Shown piece after piece: positions 33,638 through 42,502 of a stretch of 64,000 nucleotides of DNA (position 1 is the stretch's first letter; each line of letters begins with the position of its first letter). The translations under genes and the position numbers were made by a program. The stretch is taken from the NCBI RefSeq assembly GCF_014650815.1, contig NZ_BMVR01000002.1:186001-250000 (forward strand), in the 5' to 3' direction. The DNA comes from Streptomyces flavofungini. Its GTDB lineage: Bacteria; Actinomycetota; Actinomycetes; Streptomycetales; Streptomycetaceae. The notes beneath the pieces were generated by a model. That model saw only the letters and a program-made list of their open reading frames with translations, ran no database searches and was not told where the DNA came from.

Positions 33638-34078
33638 ATGCTGACGCGAATCGACCACATCGGGATCGCCTGCCGGAACCTCGACGAGACTGTCGAGTTC
33701 TATCGTGCTACGTACGGTTTCGAGGTGTTCCACACCGAGGTCAACGAAGAGCAGGGCGTGCGCGAGGCCATGCTGAAGATCAACGAGACCTCGGACGGCG
33801 GCGCCTCCTACCTCCAGCTCCTCGAACCCACCCGGGAGGACTCCGCGGTCGGCAAATGGCTGGCCAAGAACGGCGAGGGCGTGCACCACATCGCCTTCGG
33901 CACGGCCGACGTCGACGGCGACGCCGCGGCCATCAAGGACAAGGGCGTACGCGTCCTCTACGACCAGCCGCGCATCGGTTCCATGGGCTCGCGGATCACC
34001 TTCCTGCACCCCAAGGACTGCCACGGAGTCCTCACCGAACTCGTCACTTCCGCACCCGCCGAACAGACGGAGCACTGA
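33638..34078 (+). CDS. mce: Methylmalonyl-CoA epimerase
   Basis: The 146-residue protein is a vicinal-oxygen-chelate domain: MLTRIDHIGIACRNLDETVEFY, MLKINETSDGGASYLQLLEPT, GVHHIAFGTADVDGD and CHGVLTELV. His9 and later His/Glu residues fit the metal ligands. It interconverts the R and S forms of methylmalonyl-CoA in propionyl-CoA metabolism. The gene is monocistronic and divergent from the thiolase. Confidence 0.93.
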   Translation: MLTRIDHIGIACRNLDETVEFYRATYGFEVFHTEVNEEQGVREAMLKINETSDGGASYLQLLEPTREDSAVGKWLAKNGEGVHHIAFGTADVDGDAAAIKDKGVRVLYDQPRIGSMGSRITFLHPKDCHGVLTELVTSAPAEQTEH

Positions 34079-34270
34079 ACACCGCATATCCGGGCCGGTA
34101 GGGTTGGGGGCGGCCGTCCGAACCTTGGGCGGTCGCTTGCCGGGGTCCGGGTTTCGGGGGACGAGCATCGGGGCAGCAGCCCGAGCTCCACTGTTGATCT
34201 GACACCATTCTCCGGGGGCCCCGTTCGTCGGCTGGACGGGGCTCGTACGTCAGGGACATGAGACCAGGAG

Positions 34271-34313
34271 TGGGGTCTCCCCTGCTCGAGCGAAGCCGAG
34301 AGTTTGGGGAAGG
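34271..34313. repeat. Streptomyces interspersed stem-loop repeat in the scy leader
   Basis: The stretch containing GCTCGAGCGAAGCCGAGAG matches a short dispersed element that I recall seeing in many Streptomyces intergenic regions. CTCCCC/GGGGA and CTCG/CGAG arms can fold around AGCGAAGC. It lies directly before the scy start and includes its GGAAGG ribosome site, so the fold could control translation. Confidence 0.5.
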
Positions 34314-34326
34314 ATGGGACCGCGCA

Positions 34327-37300
34327 GTGCGGGGCTACGAGAGCCAGGACAGCCGACGACCGGCTGAGGCCGACCATCTCTCACGGTTCGAAGCCGAGAT
34401 GGAGCGGCTGAAGACCGAGCGGGAGAAGGCCGTTCAGCACGCCGAGGACCTCGGCTACCAGGTCGAGGTGTTGCGCGCCAAGCTGCACGAGGCGCGCCGC
34501 AACCTCGCGTCCCGGCCTGCCTACGACAGCGCCGACATCGGCTATCAGGCCGAGCAGCTGCTGCGGAACGCGCAGATCCAGGCCGAGCAGCTGCGTGCCG
34601 ACGCCGAGCGCGAGCTGCGCGACGCCCGCGCCCAGACCCAGCGGATCCTCCAGGAGCACGCCGAGCAGCAGGCCCGCCTGCAGTCCGAGCTGCACTCCGA
34701 GGCGGTGTCCCGGCGCCAGCAGCTCGACCAGGAGCTGAACGAGCGCCGCCAGACCGTCGAGTCGCACGTCAACGAGAACGTGGCCTGGGCGGAGCAGCTC
34801 CGCGCCCGCACCGAGCAGCAGGCCCGCCGCCTCCTCGACGAGTCGCGCGCCGAGGCCGACCAGGCCCTCGCCGCCGCCCGCACCGAGGCCGAGCGCGTCG
34901 CCGAGCAGGCCCGCCAGCGGCTCACCGCCGACGCCGAGAGCGCCCGCGCGGAAGCCGAAGCGATCCTGCGCCGGGCCCGCACCGACGCCGAGCGCCTGCT
35001 CAACGCCGCCTCCACGCAGGCCCAGGAGGCCACCGAGCACGCCGAGGCGCTGCGCTCGTCCACGGCCACCGAGTCCGACCAGGCGCGTCGCAAGGCCGCC
35101 GAGCTGAGCCGGGGCGCCGAGCAGCGCATGGCGGAGGCCGAGACGGCGCTGCGCGAGGCGCGTACGGCGGCCGACAAGGTCGTCGCCGAGGCCAAGGAGG
35201 CGGCGGCCAAGCAGCTGGCGTCCGCCGAGGCCGCGGGCGAGCAGCGCACGCGTACGGCCAAGGAGCAGGTCGCCCGGCTCGTCGGCGAGGCCACCAAGGA
35301 GGCCGAGGCCGCGAAGGAGGCCGCCGAGCAGAAGCTCCAGGACGCCCGCGCCGAGGCCGAGAAGCTGATCGCGGACGCCGCGGAGAAGGCCCGTTCGATC
35401 ACCGCCGAGGAGACGGCGTCGGAGATCGCGAAGGCCGCGCGGACCGCCGAGGAGGTCCTGGACAAGGCGTCCGAGGAGGCGAAGGCGACCACGCGCGCCG
35501 CCGCCGAGGAGGCCGAGCGGGTCCGCGCCGAGGCGGAGGCGGAGGCCGACCGGCTGCGCGGCGAGGCGCACGACATCGCCGAGCAGCTCAAGGGCGCGGC
35601 CAAGGACGACACCAAGGAGTACCGCGCCAAGACGGTCGAGCTGCAGGAGGAGGCGCGGCGGCTGCGCGGCGAGGCCGAGCAGCTGCGGGCCGACGCGGTC
35701 GCCGAGGGCGAGAAGATCCGCGGTGAGGCGCGGCGCGAGGCCGTCCAGCAGATCGAGGAGTCGGCGCGCTCCGCGGAGGAGCTGCTGTCCAAGGCGAAGG
35801 CCGACGCGGAGGAGGCCCGGCAGTCCGCGACCACGGAGGCCGAGCGGGTCCGTACGGAGGCCATCGAGCGGGCCACGTCCCTGCGCAAGCAGGCCGAGGA
35901 GACCCTGGAGCGCACCCGCGCGGAGGCCGAGCGGCACCGCACGGAGGCCGCCGAGCAGGCCGAGAGCGTCAAGTCGGAGGCGCAGACCGCCGCGGAGGCG
36001 CTGCGTACGGAGACCGAGCAGGCGATCGCGGCCCGCAAGGCCGAGGCCGACACCGAGTTGGCCCGGCTGCACGCGGAGGCCGAGGAGCGCCTGGCCGCCG
36101 CCGAGCAGTCGCTGAGCGACGCCCGCGCCGAGGCCGAGCGGCTCCGGCGCGAGGCCGCCGAGGAGACGGAGCGGCTGCGCACGGAGGCCGCCGAACGCAT
36201 CCGGACGCTGCAGTCGCAGGCGGAGACGGAGGCCGAGCGGCTGCGCACGGAGGCCGTGGCGGACGCCTCGCAGGCGCGCGCCGAGGGCGAGACGGTCGCG
36301 GTGCGGCTGCGCTCGGACGCGGCCGCCGAGGCGGAGCGGCTGAAGACCGAGGCGCAGGAGTCCGCGGACCGGGTGCGCGCGGAGGCCGCGGCGGCCGCCG
36401 AGCGCGTCGCCGCGGAGGCCGCCGAGGCCCTGTCGGCCGCGCAGGACGAGGCGGTCCGGCGCCGCCGCGAGGCCGAGGAGACCCTCGGCTCGGCGCGCAC
36501 GGAGGCCGACCAGGAGCGGGAGCGGGCCCGCGAGCAGAGCGAGGAGCTGCTCGCGTCGGCGCGCAAGCGCGTGGAAGAGGCCCAGGCCGAGGCGGTCCGC
36601 CTGGTCGAGGAGGCCGAGGCGCGCGCCACCGAGCTGGTGTCGGCGGCCGAGCAGAAGGCCCAGTCGGTCCGGGACTCGGTGGCGGGTCTGCAGGAGCAGG
36701 CGCAGGAGGAGATCGCGGGCCTGCGGTCGGCGGCCGAGCACGCCGCGGAGCGCACCCGCGGCGAGGCGCAGGAGGAGGCGGACCGCGTCCGCGCCGACGC
36801 CTACGCGGAGCGGGAGCGGGCGAACGAGGACGCGAGCCGTACGCGCACCGAGGCCACGACGGCGGCGGAGGCCGCCAAGGCGCTGGCGGAGCGCACGGTC
36901 GCGGACGCGATCGCGGAGTCCGAGCAGCTGCGTTCGGACGCGTCCGAGCACGCCCAGCGGGTGCGCACGGAGGCGTCGGACACCATCGCGACGGCCGAGC
37001 AGGACGCCGCCCGCACCCGCGCCGACGCCCGCGACGACGCGAACCGCATCCGCAACGACGCGGCGAGCCAGGCCGACACCCTGATCGGCGAGGCCCGCAG
37101 CGAGGCCGAGCGGCTCACCGCGGAGACGATCTCCGAGACCGACCGGCTGAAGGCCGACACGGCCGCCGAGGCCGAGCGGGTGCGGGCCGAGTCCGTCGCG
37201 AAGGCCGAGCGGCTCATCTCGGACGCCTCGGGCGACGCCGAGCGGCTGCGCGCGGAGGCCGCGGAGAACGTCGGCTCGGCGCAGCAGCAGGCCGAGCGCA

Positions 37301-38211
37301 TCCGCACCGACTCCGCGCGCGTCAAGGAGGAGGCCGACGCCGAGGCCGAGCGGGTCACGGCGCGGGCCCGCGAGGAGGCCGAGCGGACCCTCGACGAGGC
37401 GCGCAAGGAGGCCAACAAGCGTCGTACGGAGGCCGCGGAGCAGGTCGACACGCTCATCGCGGAGGCCGCGTCCGAGGCGGAGAAGCTGACCACGGAAGCC
37501 CAGGAGAAGGCGCTCAAGTCGGCGACGGACGCGGAGGCGCAGGCCGACACGATGGTGGGCGCGGCCCGCAAGGAGGCCGAGCGGCTGGTCGGCGAGGCCA
37601 CCGTCGAGGGCAACTCGCTGGTGGAGAAGGCGCGTACGGACGCCGATGAACTGCTCGTCGGCGCCCGCCGGGACGCGACCGCGATAAGGGAGCGCTCCGA
37701 GGAGCACCGCGACCGCATCACGACGGAGATCGAGGAGCTGCACGAGCGCGCCCGGCGCGAGTCGGCGGAGGCGATGAAGACGGCGGGCGAGCGCTGCGAC
37801 GCGCTGGTCAAGGCCGCGGAGGAGCAGTTGGCGGAGGCCGAGGCGAAGGCCAAGGAGCTGGTCGCGGACGCCAATTCGGAGGCCAGCTCGGTGCGGATCG
37901 CCGCCGTGAAGAAGGCCGAGGGCCTGCTCAAGGAGGCCGGGACGAAGAAGGCCGAGCTGGTGCGCGAGGCCGAGCGGCTGCGTGACGAGGCGCGGGCCGA
38001 GGCCGAGCAGATGGTTGACGAGGGCAAGCGGGAACTGGAGGTGCTCGTGCGGCGCCGCGCGGACATCAATGCGGAGATTTCCCGTGTCCAGGACGTGCTC
38101 GAGGCGTTGGAATCCTTTGAGGCCCCGCAGACCGGGGGCAAGGACGGTGGCGTCAAGGCGGGGGCCGCGGCCGGTGCGACTCGTTCGGGTGGCAAGCCGT
38201 CAGAAGGCTAG
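34327..38211 (+). CDS. scy: Polarity scaffold protein Scy
   Basis: The 1294-residue protein starts at a GTG (VRGYESQDSRRP) with GGAAGGATGG upstream; S. coelicolor Scy begins the same way, as I recall. After a DivIVA-like N-terminal stretch (residues 20-60: SRFEAEMERLKTEREKAVQH), almost all of the chain is long coiled coil made of Ala/Glu/Arg-rich repeats of the type RTEAxEAERLRxEA, in hendecad-like periodicity. Scy is a molecular assembler that marks hyphal tips and branch points, binding DivIVA, FilP and ParA. It is also labelled cellulose-binding in older databases, which is misleading. FilP follows on the same strand, 183 bp away. Confidence 0.93.
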   Translation: MRGYESQDSRRPAEADHLSRFEAEMERLKTEREKAVQHAEDLGYQVEVLRAKLHEARRNLASRPAYDSADIGYQAEQLLRNAQIQAEQLRADAERELRDARAQTQRILQEHAEQQARLQSELHSEAVSRRQQLDQELNERRQTVESHVNENVAWAEQLRARTEQQARRLLDESRAEADQALAAARTEAERVAEQARQRLTADAESARAEAEAILRRARTDAERLLNAASTQAQEATEHAEALRSSTATESDQARRKAAELSRGAEQRMAEAETALREARTAADKVVAEAKEAAAKQLASAEAAGEQRTRTAKEQVARLVGEATKEAEAAKEAAEQKLQDARAEAEKLIADAAEKARSITAEETASEIAKAARTAEEVLDKASEEAKATTRAAAEEAERVRAEAEAEADRLRGEAHDIAEQLKGAAKDDTKEYRAKTVELQEEARRLRGEAEQLRADAVAEGEKIRGEARREAVQQIEESARSAEELLSKAKADAEEARQSATTEAERVRTEAIERATSLRKQAEETLERTRAEAERHRTEAAEQAESVKSEAQTAAEALRTETEQAIAARKAEADTELARLHAEAEERLAAAEQSLSDARAEAERLRREAAEETERLRTEAAERIRTLQSQAETEAERLRTEAVADASQARAEGETVAVRLRSDAAAEAERLKTEAQESADRVRAEAAAAAERVAAEAAEALSAAQDEAVRRRREAEETLGSARTEADQERERAREQSEELLASARKRVEEAQAEAVRLVEEAEARATELVSAAEQKAQSVRDSVAGLQEQAQEEIAGLRSAAEHAAERTRGEAQEEADRVRADAYAERERANEDASRTRTEATTAAEAAKALAERTVADAIAESEQLRSDASEHAQRVRTEASDTIATAEQDAARTRADARDDANRIRNDAASQADTLIGEARSEAERLTAETISETDRLKADTAAEAERVRAESVAKAERLISDASGDAERLRAEAAENVGSAQQQAERIRTDSARVKEEADAEAERVTARAREEAERTLDEARKEANKRRTEAAEQVDTLIAEAASEAEKLTTEAQEKALKSATDAEAQADTMVGAARKEAERLVGEATVEGNSLVEKARTDADELLVGARRDATAIRERSEEHRDRITTEIEELHERARRESAEAMKTAGERCDALVKAAEEQLAEAEAKAKELVADANSEASSVRIAAVKKAEGLLKEAGTKKAELVREAERLRDEARAEAEQMVDEGKRELEVLVRRRADINAEISRVQDVLEALESFEAPQTGGKDGGVKAGAAAGATRSGGKPSEG

Positions 38212-38394
38212 CCACCGGACCTGTTCCGTGCTCGGCGAGGACCTTCGGCACTGTCGCTGGCAAGCAGTCTGCCGGTTAGCCACTCAAAAGGGGTGTCATT
38301 CTCCAGATCAAACGGGCATACGCTCGATGACACGCCGCAACGCCCCCTAGGATTCCCTCTATCACCTCACCCGGTCTCATTCGACAGGAACCCC

Positions 38395-39330
38395 ATGAGC
38401 GACACTTCCCCCTACGGCTTCGAGCTTGTGCGGCGTGGGTACGACCGCGCTCAGGTGGACGAACGTATCTCCAAGCTCGTCTCCGACCGAGACTCCGCTC
38501 TCACCCGAATCACTGCTCTGGAAAAGCGCATCGAGGAACTCCACCTCGAGACGCAGAACGCCCAGGCCCAGGTCGCCGACGCCGAGCCGTCGTACGCCGG
38601 TCTGGGTGCCCGCGTCGAGAAGATCCTCCGCCTCGCCGAGGAGGAGGCGAAGGACCTGCGCGAGGAGGCCCGCCGCGCCGCCGAGCAGCACCGTGAGCTC
38701 GCGGAGTCGGCGGCCCAGCAGGTGCGCAACGACGCCGAGTCGTTCGCCGCCGAGCGCAAGTCCAAGGCCGAGGACGAGGGCGTCCGCATCGTCGAGAAGG
38801 CCAAGGGCGAGGCGAGCGCGCTGCGCGCCGAGGCGCAGAAGGACGCGCAGTCCAAGCGCGAGGAGGCGGACGCCCTCTTCGAGGAGACCCGCGCCAAGGC
38901 CGCCCAGGCCGCCGCGGACTTCGAGACGAACCTCGCCAAGCGGCGGGAGCAGTCCGAGCGCGACCTGGCATCGCGTCAGGCCAAGGCCGAGAAGCGCCTC
39001 GCGGAGATCGAGCACCGCGCGGAGCAGCTGCGCCTGGAGGCGGAGAAGCTGCGCACGGACGCCGAGCGCCGCGCCCGCCAGACGGTGGAGACGGCACAGC
39101 GTCAGGCCGAGGACATCGTCGCGGACGCGAACGCCAAGGCGGACCGGATCCGCAGCGAGTCGGAGCGGGAGCTGGCTGCCCTCACCAACCGCCGCGACTC
39201 CATCAACGCCCAGCTGACGAACGTCCGCGAGATGCTCGCGACGCTCACCGGCGCGGCGGTCGCCGCCGCGGGCACGCCCGCGGAGGACGAGCCGATCTCG
39301 CGGGGGGTCCCGGCCCAGCAGAGCCGCTGA
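38395..39330 (+). CDS. filP: Intermediate-filament-like protein FilP
   Basis: The 311-residue protein begins MSDTSPYGFELVRRGYDRAQVDERISKLV, a DivIVA-like N-terminal domain, then a coiled coil (residues about 70-280) with Glu/Ala/Arg repeats and a short disordered tail. FilP forms filaments just behind the hyphal tip and gives the hypha stiffness; it binds DivIVA and Scy. An AGGA site precedes the ATG. A perfect terminator hairpin follows. Confidence 0.94.
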   Translation: MSDTSPYGFELVRRGYDRAQVDERISKLVSDRDSALTRITALEKRIEELHLETQNAQAQVADAEPSYAGLGARVEKILRLAEEEAKDLREEARRAAEQHRELAESAAQQVRNDAESFAAERKSKAEDEGVRIVEKAKGEASALRAEAQKDAQSKREEADALFEETRAKAAQAAADFETNLAKRREQSERDLASRQAKAEKRLAEIEHRAEQLRLEAEKLRTDAERRARQTVETAQRQAEDIVADANAKADRIRSESERELAALTNRRDSINAQLTNVREMLATLTGAAVAAAGTPAEDEPISRGVPAQQSR

Positions 39331-39360
39331 CGCGGAGAGCGCCATCACGGGGTGAACGAC

Positions 39361-39400
39361 GACGAAGCCCCCTGCCACACGAGTGGCAGGGGGCTTCGTC
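39361..39400 (+). terminator. Perfect hairpin terminator after filP
   Basis: GACGAAGCCCCCTGCCAC (39361-39378) pairs with GTGGCAGGGGGCTTCGTC (39383-39400) around a 4-nt loop. It ends 30 bp after filP. The next gene starts only 19 bp later, so its promoter probably overlaps this hairpin. Confidence 0.85.
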
Positions 39401-39418
39401 CCGTTTTAGCGTGTGCGC

Positions 39419-40438
39419 ATGATCGAGCTCGAGGGGCTGACCAAGCGGTACGGCGAGAAGGTCGCCGTCAACAACCTCACCTTCACCGTCCACCCGGGCA
39501 CCGTCACGGGCTTCCTCGGGCCGAACGGCGCGGGCAAGTCGACGACGATGCGGATGATGCTGGGGCTCGACAACCCGACCGCGGGCGACGTGCGCATCGA
39601 CGGCAAGCACTACGCCCAGCTGAAGGACCCGCTGAAGTACATCGGCGCGCTCCTGGACGCCAAGGCCATGCACGGCGGCCGCAGCGCCTTCAACCACCTG
39701 CTGTGCCTCGCGCAGTCCAACGGCATCCCGCGGGCCCGGGTCCACGAGGTCCTGGACACCGTCGGCCTGACCGCGGTCGCCAGGAAGAAGGCCAAGGGCT
39801 TCTCGCTCGGCATGGGCCAGCGCCTGGGCATCGCGGGCGCGCTGCTCGGCGACCCCGAGATCCTGATGTTCGACGAGCCGGTCAACGGGCTCGACCCCGA
39901 GGGCATCCACTGGATCCGCAACCTGATGAAGTCCCTCGCCGCCCAGGGCCGCACGGTCTTCGTCTCCTCGCACCTGATGAGCGAGATGGCGCTCACCGCC
40001 GAGCACCTCGTCGTCATCGGCCAGGGCCGCCTGCTCGCCGACACCTCCATGTCGGACTTCATCCAGCAGAACTCACGGTCCTACGTCCGGCTGCGCTCCC
40101 CGCAGCGCGAGCGGCTGCTCGACGTCCTGCACCAGGCCGGGATCACCGCCGTCGAGGCGGGCAACGGCACCCTCGAAGTGGACGGCACCGGTCCCGAGCA
40201 GCTCGGTGAGCTGGCCGCGCAGCACCAGCTCGTGCTGCATGAACTCAGCCCGCAGCAGGCCTCGTTGGAGGAAGCGTTCATGCAGCTCACGGCCGAGTCG
40301 GTGGAGTACCACGCGCACGCCGACCACCAGGGTCCCGGCGCCGCGGCCCCCGGCCCGACGTCACCTCCCGGCGGGACGCCCCCGGACCCGGGTGCTGGCT
40401 GGGGCTCCGGCTGGCAGCAGCCGGGGAAGGGGAACTGA
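39419..40438 (+). CDS. ABC transporter ATP-binding protein 1
   Basis: The 339-residue protein has Walker A GPNGAGKSTT, the Q-loop region, a non-standard signature FSLGMGQRLGIA (LGMGQ for LSGGQ), and Walker B LMFDEPVNGLDPEG followed by the H-loop SSHLMSEMALTAEH. The C-terminal 90 residues carry a Pro/Gly-rich tail. I use the ATG at 39419; an in-frame GTG at 39413 is possible. No ribosome site is seen, so the mRNA may be leaderless. The partner permease starts 3 bp after the stop. Substrate unknown; ABC-2 type exporters of this kind usually handle antibiotics or lipids. Confidence 0.9.
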   Translation: MIELEGLTKRYGEKVAVNNLTFTVHPGTVTGFLGPNGAGKSTTMRMMLGLDNPTAGDVRIDGKHYAQLKDPLKYIGALLDAKAMHGGRSAFNHLLCLAQSNGIPRARVHEVLDTVGLTAVARKKAKGFSLGMGQRLGIAGALLGDPEILMFDEPVNGLDPEGIHWIRNLMKSLAAQGRTVFVSSHLMSEMALTAEHLVVIGQGRLLADTSMSDFIQQNSRSYVRLRSPQRERLLDVLHQAGITAVEAGNGTLEVDGTGPEQLGELAAQHQLVLHELSPQQASLEEAFMQLTAESVEYHAHADHQGPGAAAPGPTSPPGGTPPDPGAGWGSGWQQPGKGN

Positions 40439-40441
40439 GCC

Positions 40442-41212
40442 ATGGCCGCCACGCAGGTACTCAGGTCGGAGTGGACCAAGATCCGCTCGGTCGCCTCCAC
40501 CCTCTGGACGCTCGGCCTCGCCGTTGTCGTCACCATCGCCCTCGGCATGCTGATCAGCATCCTGTCCAAGAACGACTACGACAGCCTCAGCCGCGAGGAC
40601 AAGATCACCTTCGACCCGACGTACACCAGCTTCGCCGGGATGTCGCTCGGCCAGCTCGCGATGATCGTCTTCGGCGTCCTGGTCGTCTCCAACGAGTACA
40701 ACACCGGCATGATCCGCACCTCGCTCGCGGCGGTCCCGCAGCGCGGCACGTTCCTGTTCAGCAAGGTCACCGTCGCGGCGCTGCTCGCGTTCGCGGTCGG
40801 CATCGCCACCAGCTTCCTCGCCTTCTTCCTCGGCCAGGCCATGCTCGGCGAGTACAAGGCCCAGATCGGCGACCCGGGCGTCCTGCGGGCGGTCATCGGC
40901 GGCGGGCTCTACATGACCCTCATCGCGATGTTCTCGATGGGCGTCGCCGCGATGCTGCGCAGCCCCATGCTCTCCCTCGGCATCCTGATGCCGTTCTTCT
41001 TCCTGATCTCCAGCATCCTCGGCAACGTGAGCGCCACCAAGAAGATCGGCCGCTTCCTCCCCGACCAGGCCGGCAGCAAAATCATGCAGGTCAAGACCCC
41101 CTTCGACGACGACACCCCGTACGGCCCCTGGGGCGGCCTCGGCATCATGGTGGCGTGGACGGCGGCGGCACTGCTCGGCGGCTACGTACTACTTAAGAAG
41201 CGGGACGCTTAG
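40442..41212 (+). CDS. ABC-2 type permease 1
   Basis: The 256-residue protein has about six membrane segments (TLWTLGLAVVVTIALGMLISIL; LGQLAMIVFGVLVVSNEYNTGMI; VTVAALLAFAVGIATSFLAFF and others). The N-terminal ATQVLRSEWTKIRSVAST motif is typical of the permease partners of LGMGQ-type ATPases. The ATG at 40442 is 3 bp after the upstream stop, so the genes are coupled. Confidence 0.88.
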   Translation: MAATQVLRSEWTKIRSVASTLWTLGLAVVVTIALGMLISILSKNDYDSLSREDKITFDPTYTSFAGMSLGQLAMIVFGVLVVSNEYNTGMIRTSLAAVPQRGTFLFSKVTVAALLAFAVGIATSFLAFFLGQAMLGEYKAQIGDPGVLRAVIGGGLYMTLIAMFSMGVAAMLRSPMLSLGILMPFFFLISSILGNVSATKKIGRFLPDQAGSKIMQVKTPFDDDTPYGPWGGLGIMVAWTAAALLGGYVLLKKRDA

Positions 41213-41326
41213 ACGAAGGGCGAGGTTTTACCCGCTCTTGGCTGGAACCGTCAGTTCACAGATATCCTCCTAACCCTTACGGGGGCGTGTGCCCCGACGT
41301 CCTGAACCATTCGATGGGTGCGGAGA

Positions 41327-42502
41327 ATGATCGAGGCAGTCGGCCTGACGAAGCGCTACGGCGCCAAGACAGCCGTGTACAACCTTTCCTTCCAGGTGCG
41401 GCCCGGCACCGTGACCGGCTTCCTCGGCCCCAACGGGTCCGGCAAGTCGACGACGATGCGCATGATCCTCGGGCTCGACGCGCCCTCGCAGGGGCAGGTG
41501 ACGATCGGCGGCTACCCCTACCGCAAGCTGCCGAACGCACCCCGCCAGGTCGGCGCGCTGCTCGACGCCAAGGCGGTGCACGGTGGCCGGCACGCCCGCA
41601 ACCACCTGCTGTGCCTGGCGCAGCTCTCCGGCATCCCCGCGCGGCGCGTGGACGAGGTGCTCGGGGTCGTCGGCCTCCAGGAGGTGGCGCGAAAGCGCTC
41701 CAAGGGCTTCTCGCTGGGCATGGGGCAGCGCCTCGGCATCGCCGCCGCGCTGCTCGGCGACCCGCAGGTGCTGCTCTTCGACGAGCCGGTCAACGGCCTC
41801 GACCCCGAGGGCATCCTGTGGGTGCGCAACCTGATGAAGTCGCTCGCGGCGGAGGGACGTACCGTCTTCGTCTCCTCGCACCTGATGAGCGAGATGGCGC
41901 TCACCGCCGAGCACCTGATCGTCATCGGCCGCGGCCAGCTCCTCGCGGACATGAGCGTCACGGACTTCATCTCGACGAACTCCGCCGACTTCGCCCGGGT
42001 GCGCACCCCGGACACCGACCCGCAGCAGCGCGAGAAGCTCACCGCCGCGCTCACCGAGGCCGGCGGCCAGGTGATGCCCGAGCAGGACGGCGGCCTCCGC
42101 GTCACCGGCCTGCCGCTCCCCCGCATCAGCGACCTCGCGCACGGTGCGGACGTCCGCCTGTGGGAGCTCTCGCCGCACCAGGCCTCGCTGGAAGAGGCGT
42201 ACATGCGCATGACGCAGGGCGCCGTCGACTACCGCTCCACCGCCGACCAGCGCGCGGGCCTGCAGCAGCAGCTCCCGCCCGGCGCCATGCCGCAGCCCCA
42301 GCTCCCGGTGCCCGGCCAGGGCCAGCCCGGCTGGTACGCCCCGCCGCCGCCCCAGCAGGGCGGCCAGCCCTTCGCGATGCCGCAGGGCACGCCCGCCGAC
42401 GCGAACCCGTACGCCGCGGCCCCCCAGCCCCCGGCCGCGGCCCCCTCCGCCGCCCCCGAGATGACCAAGAGCGCCACCGACAACGAGGATGCAGCCCGAT
42501 GA
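41327..42502 (+). CDS. ABC transporter ATP-binding protein 2
   Basis: The 391-residue protein is a close paralogue of ATPase 1: GPNGSGKSTT, FSLGMGQRLGIA, LFDEPVNGLDPEGI and SSHLMSEMALTAEH. A long Pro/Gln-rich C-terminal tail (about 90 residues) follows the NBD. Start: ATG at 41327; an in-frame GTG at 41318 would add three residues and neither has a good ribosome site. Its stop overlaps the permease ATG (ATGA). Together with the pair before it, this is a tandem duplication of a two-gene unit. Confidence 0.9.
   Translation: MIEAVGLTKRYGAKTAVYNLSFQVRPGTVTGFLGPNGSGKSTTMRMILGLDAPSQGQVTIGGYPYRKLPNAPRQVGALLDAKAVHGGRHARNHLLCLAQLSGIPARRVDEVLGVVGLQEVARKRSKGFSLGMGQRLGIAAALLGDPQVLLFDEPVNGLDPEGILWVRNLMKSLAAEGRTVFVSSHLMSEMALTAEHLIVIGRGQLLADMSVTDFISTNSADFARVRTPDTDPQQREKLTAALTEAGGQVMPEQDGGLRVTGLPLPRISDLAHGADVRLWELSPHQASLEEAYMRMTQGAVDYRSTADQRAGLQQQLPPGAMPQPQLPVPGQGQPGWYAPPPPQQGGQPFAMPQGTPADANPYAAAPQPPAAAPSAAPEMTKSATDNEDAAR

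Noticed and set aside
34381-37743. A 1120-codon minus-strand frame opposite scy
   Set aside because: It is the antisense of the coiled-coil repeats (Leu/Gly/Arg-rich, no domain). High GC and strong codon bias keep such frames open in Streptomyces.
34327-39330. Cellulose-binding protein label for Scy and FilP
   Set aside because: The sequences are coiled coils with DivIVA-like N-termini; nothing resembles a carbohydrate-binding module.
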